From contig NZ_CH902583.1 in assembly GCF_000152965.1 (NCBI RefSeq), positions 1,324,087 to 1,388,086 of the forward strand: a DNA stretch of 64,000 nucleotides. The letters are read 5' to 3'. The notes beneath the pieces were generated by a model. It saw nothing but the letters and a program-made list of their open reading frames with translations. It was not told where the DNA came from and made no database searches. The DNA comes from Roseobacter sp. MED193. GTDB lineage: Bacteria > Pseudomonadota > Alphaproteobacteria > Rhodobacterales > Rhodobacteraceae. The first letter of the stretch is position 1; every line of letters starts with the position of its first letter. The translations under genes were made by a program, and so were the position numbers. This document shows, piece by piece, positions 63,901 through 64,000 of the stretch.

Positions 63901-64000
63901 ACCCTGCTGGGCGATCTGAAACCCTATCTTGAGTTCCGCTCTTCTGCCGCTACCGCAACCGGGACGGCCACCCTTGAAATCGAAGGTAACGTAGATGCCC
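60931..64000 (+). CDS. tamB: Translocation and assembly module protein TamB (partial)
   Basis: Long beta-helical inner-membrane-anchored protein partnering TamA. The first 1023 residues are in the window, open to the edge. It starts MKSRSAVLATVLACSGLP with a signal/anchor, then beta-rich repeats throughout. The last part in the window (GTFDILGRRLELDEGRITLLGDL) belongs to the DUF490/TamB C-terminal domain, so perhaps 100 to 200 residues remain beyond. It is coupled to tamA by overlapping stop/start codons. Confidence 0.92.
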   Translation, partial: MKSRSAVLATVLACSGLPVLAQEDVQEPSYLESFLEETLSAENQFITVTGLSGAFSSQAQIDQITVADASGVWLQLRGAELDWNRLALLRGNLSINHLKAAEITLLRQPEPLPADPSLPLPEATPFQLPELPVSVALGEISVARIHLDESLLGFAATLNLQGDLKLAEGSLATQLKVDRLDRPGDRLELTAGYANENRQITLDLALQEAAGGLISTALALPAAPSLELTVAGTGPVEDFTAQMALASNGDQRLSGRVELTALSAPVQSAPPQGQTPVDADTGIGFSADLGGDIDALLLPDYRPFFGPDLKMTLRGSTTAEAGFVLDSFALRSQALRLTGALALTPAGQLDTANIRAAITPPEGQAAVILPLPGADTTLAGTEISAQKTSDGPWTVHADLRQLSHPEALIETGVITAEGLLGPDNTGAQWLDGAFTAKLQGVKLRNPDLAEAVGSEISLSSDLTTQGEASAFSLQNLLLQGEDYQASGDLGFEGLDSGLKVTADLRIGAGNLQRFSALSGQPLSGAAQSQLTGSITPLSGAFDAELALQGQGVSAGISIVDELTEGTLALTFKGARGANGVNIEKFELRGGQISAEASGTLNSRAGQLSLRANLKELNLLVPQVSGALTLEGDISRAGDKVTGQLQLKGPHASFAQVAGSAQLGGAADLTFEATLAEVQRFVPELPGKLTALGTAQRRNGRWQISSDAKAPSGAEARLAGSFDETSGLADMTAKGQLRLEGANPFITPNLLKGTARFDLALKGAPSLQAINGSITTNGAALALPAAAQRIEDISATATLQEARAQIELTARPRDGGQLRLSGPVALSAPFDGALKIGIKDITVTDHLSYETLLNGDLSFTGPLAGNSRLSGRIDVGESNINLNTAGGAISAAPIPPILHIGESGPVRQTRSRAGLTQTVASGGSSSKIGLDLLIDAPDRIFARGRGLNAELGGRIHLRGSTAALAPSGQISLKRGTFDILGRRLELDEGRITLLGDLKPYLEFRSSAATATGTATLEIEGNVDA

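Noticed and set aside
1-64000. tRNA, rRNA, CRISPR arrays or insertion sequences
   Set aside because: None was seen on reading both strands; absence by eye is not proof for tRNA genes.

Overview
This window looks like a chromosomal segment of a marine alphaproteobacterium of the Roseobacter group (Rhodobacteraceae). The evidence is the GC-rich coding style, the gene order ruvCAB-ybgC-tolQRAB-pal-cpoB-tilS-ftsH, a phosphatidylcholine synthase, a DUF1127 protein, and roseobacter-type neighbours throughout. I saw no rRNA, tRNA, CRISPR array, transposase or prophage genes; apart from dispersed repeats it is a housekeeping and catabolic region.

Layout. Positions 100-13435 are one long minus-strand run: Holliday-junction resolution (ruvC, ruvA, ruvB), a MazG-like pyrophosphohydrolase, an unknown gene, thpR, the Tol-Pal envelope system, tRNA-lysidine synthase and the FtsH protease. 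Positions 13800-26700 hold a DUF1127 protein, prmA, an MFS transporter, an orphan lipoprotein, a YeeE-type sulfur transporter, priA, a transaldolase-like fsa, DUF484-xerC, pcs and ogt. Positions 26770-44345 hold ileS, a VIT/CCC1 metal transporter divergent from a truncated hemoglobin, a 548-bp convergent gap with DnaA-box-like sites, the ycjX-GNAT-DUF697 overlapping trio, truA, an acyl-CoA thioesterase/dehydrogenase pair, a GhrA-like reductase, an amidohydrolase and gcvP. Positions 44504-45216 are gcvH with a tandem glycine riboswitch ahead of it.

Positions 45317-58950 are the accessory core. It has a glutamine-synthetase-like ligase and a Rieske oxygenase of unknown substrate, an IclR regulator, then urate catabolism genes: ureidoglycine aminohydrolase, an NCS2 purine permease, ureidoglycolate lyase, a PuuE allantoinase fused to OHCU decarboxylase, HIU hydrolase, a LysR regulator and membrane urate hydroxylase PuuD. 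Together they would carry urate to allantoate and ureidoglycine to glyoxylate plus urea; the allantoate-hydrolysing step is not in the window. Glyoxylate could feed the GhrA-like reductase or, after transamination, the glycine cleavage proteins encoded nearby (inference). The window ends with tamA and the first part of tamB.

The most unusual structure is a dispersed, multi-hairpin intergenic element present four times in the same orientation (10611, 22126, 52044, 56304). Its stems differ in sequence between copies but keep their pairing. Two copies bracket the permease-allA-puuE-uraH block. Other leads are the Rieske/ligase pair beside the purine genes, an FNR/NnrR-like box before the truncated hemoglobin, and several near-perfect operator-like palindromes.
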